From assembly GCA_002402165.1 (NCBI GenBank), contig NVVI01000048.1, forward strand, positions 12,626-18,927: 6,302 nucleotides of DNA, read 5' to 3'. The first letter of the stretch is position 1, and each line of letters begins with the position of its first letter. Of the stretch, positions 5,908 through 6,302 are shown in pieces. The notes below the pieces were generated by a model that ran no database searches, was not told the DNA's origin, and worked only from the letters and a program-made list of their open reading frames with translations. The stretch comes from Flavobacteriales bacterium. GTDB lineage: Bacteria; Bacteroidota; Bacteroidia; Flavobacteriales_E; Vicingaceae. The position numbers and the translations under genes were made by a program.

Positions 5908-6291
5908 TTATTCTTCCTCTACTTCTATCATTTTAAAAGGTATCTTAATTATTGCTTGGTAGTCTTCCCCTGCCTCTAACATATCCTCATCATCTTCTTC
6001 ATAGTGCCAGTTAATAATAACCTCACTACTTCCTGAATTAATTGCTTCTAATTTTTTAAAAACGTCTAAAATACATTTAGATGAACTAGTGTTAAAGTAT
6101 TCTAATTGAATATCTACCTTAGTATCAGATTGAGGACTATTACTATAATTCTCAAGAGCCTCGATTAAGGGTTTGTAAAATTCAATTGAATTTTCAGGAA
6201 TAGATCTACCTCTAATTAACAAATATCCATCTCCTGAATTAAATTCTATTGTTGGTGTTTTGGGTGATCCTTCTAAATTTAAATCTGCCAT
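5908..6291 (-). CDS. SiaC-family (DUF1987) regulatory phosphoprotein
   Basis: The 127-residue protein matches the SiaC/DUF1987 family along its whole length: TPTIEF near the N-terminus, GRSIPENSIEFYKPL (28-42), LEYFNTSSSK (63-72), and the acidic EEDDEDMLEAGEDY (98-111) followed by IPF. In Pseudomonas aeruginosa, SiaC is phosphorylated on Thr68 by the kinase SiaB, dephosphorylated by the phosphatase SiaA, and when unphosphorylated activates the diguanylate cyclase SiaD to promote aggregation. Thr68 is present here at the same number within FNTSSSK. The protein is soluble and strongly acidic at the C-terminus. The ATG at 6291 gives a full-length product; only 11 bases upstream are visible, so promoter and partners (a SiaB-like kinase, a SiaA-like phosphatase or a sensor) would lie beyond the right edge. 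Which output it controls here is unknown. Confidence 0.9.
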   Translation of the reverse strand: MADLNLEGSPKTPTIEFNSGDGYLLIRGRSIPENSIEFYKPLIEALENYSNSPQSDTKVDIQLEYFNTSSSKCILDVFKKLEAINSGSSEVIINWHYEEDDEDMLEAGEDYQAIIKIPFKMIEVEEE

Positions 6292-6302
6292 TATCTAATA
6301 AT

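Overview
The window is a compact, AT-rich chromosomal segment that looks like Bacteroidota, most likely Flavobacteriales. Four signs point this way. The short primary sigma factor has the Bacteroidota N-terminus (MRQLKI...). Genes have no Shine-Dalgarno sequences and instead A/T-rich leaders before the ATG. Several starts are preceded by the Bacteroidota -7 promoter motif TAnnTTTG. The order rpsO-pnp-rpoD-rpe is one I recall as common in this group. I see no mobile element, CRISPR array, tRNA or rRNA.

Layout, left to right. Bases 1-14 are probably the last codons of rpsO (ribosomal protein S15), followed by a strong terminator (51-84). pnp (168-2306, polynucleotide phosphorylase) comes next, preceded by two small perfect hairpins, and ends in a terminator (2331-2360). 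rpoD (2457-3326) encodes the primary sigma factor. A long near-perfect hairpin ends 3 nt before its ATG, and a terminator follows (3358-3386). rpe (3438-4088, ribulose-phosphate 3-epimerase) has a perfect -7 motif upstream. Then comes a tight three-gene unit on the + strand: a predicted lipoprotein alpha/beta hydrolase of the proline iminopeptidase type (4141-5127), a 70-residue S4 RNA-binding protein overlapping it by one base (5127-5339), and a PyrR-like phosphoribosyltransferase six bases later (5346-5852). A perfect 21-bp bidirectional terminator (5848-5893) separates this unit from a convergent minus-strand gene for a SiaC-family (DUF1987) phosphoprotein (5908-6291), which carries the conserved phospho-acceptor threonine.

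Functionally the left two thirds is core housekeeping: translation and RNA turnover (rpsO, pnp), transcription initiation (rpoD) and the pentose phosphate pathway (rpe). The right third is less well understood: an envelope hydrolase co-transcribed with an RNA-binding protein and a phosphoribosyltransferase, then the edge of what may be a SiaABC-type signalling locus. I found no clearly new system. The points most worth following are the hairpin against the rpoD start codon, the paired hairpins in the pnp leader, and the SiaC gene at the right edge, whose partners would lie outside the window.
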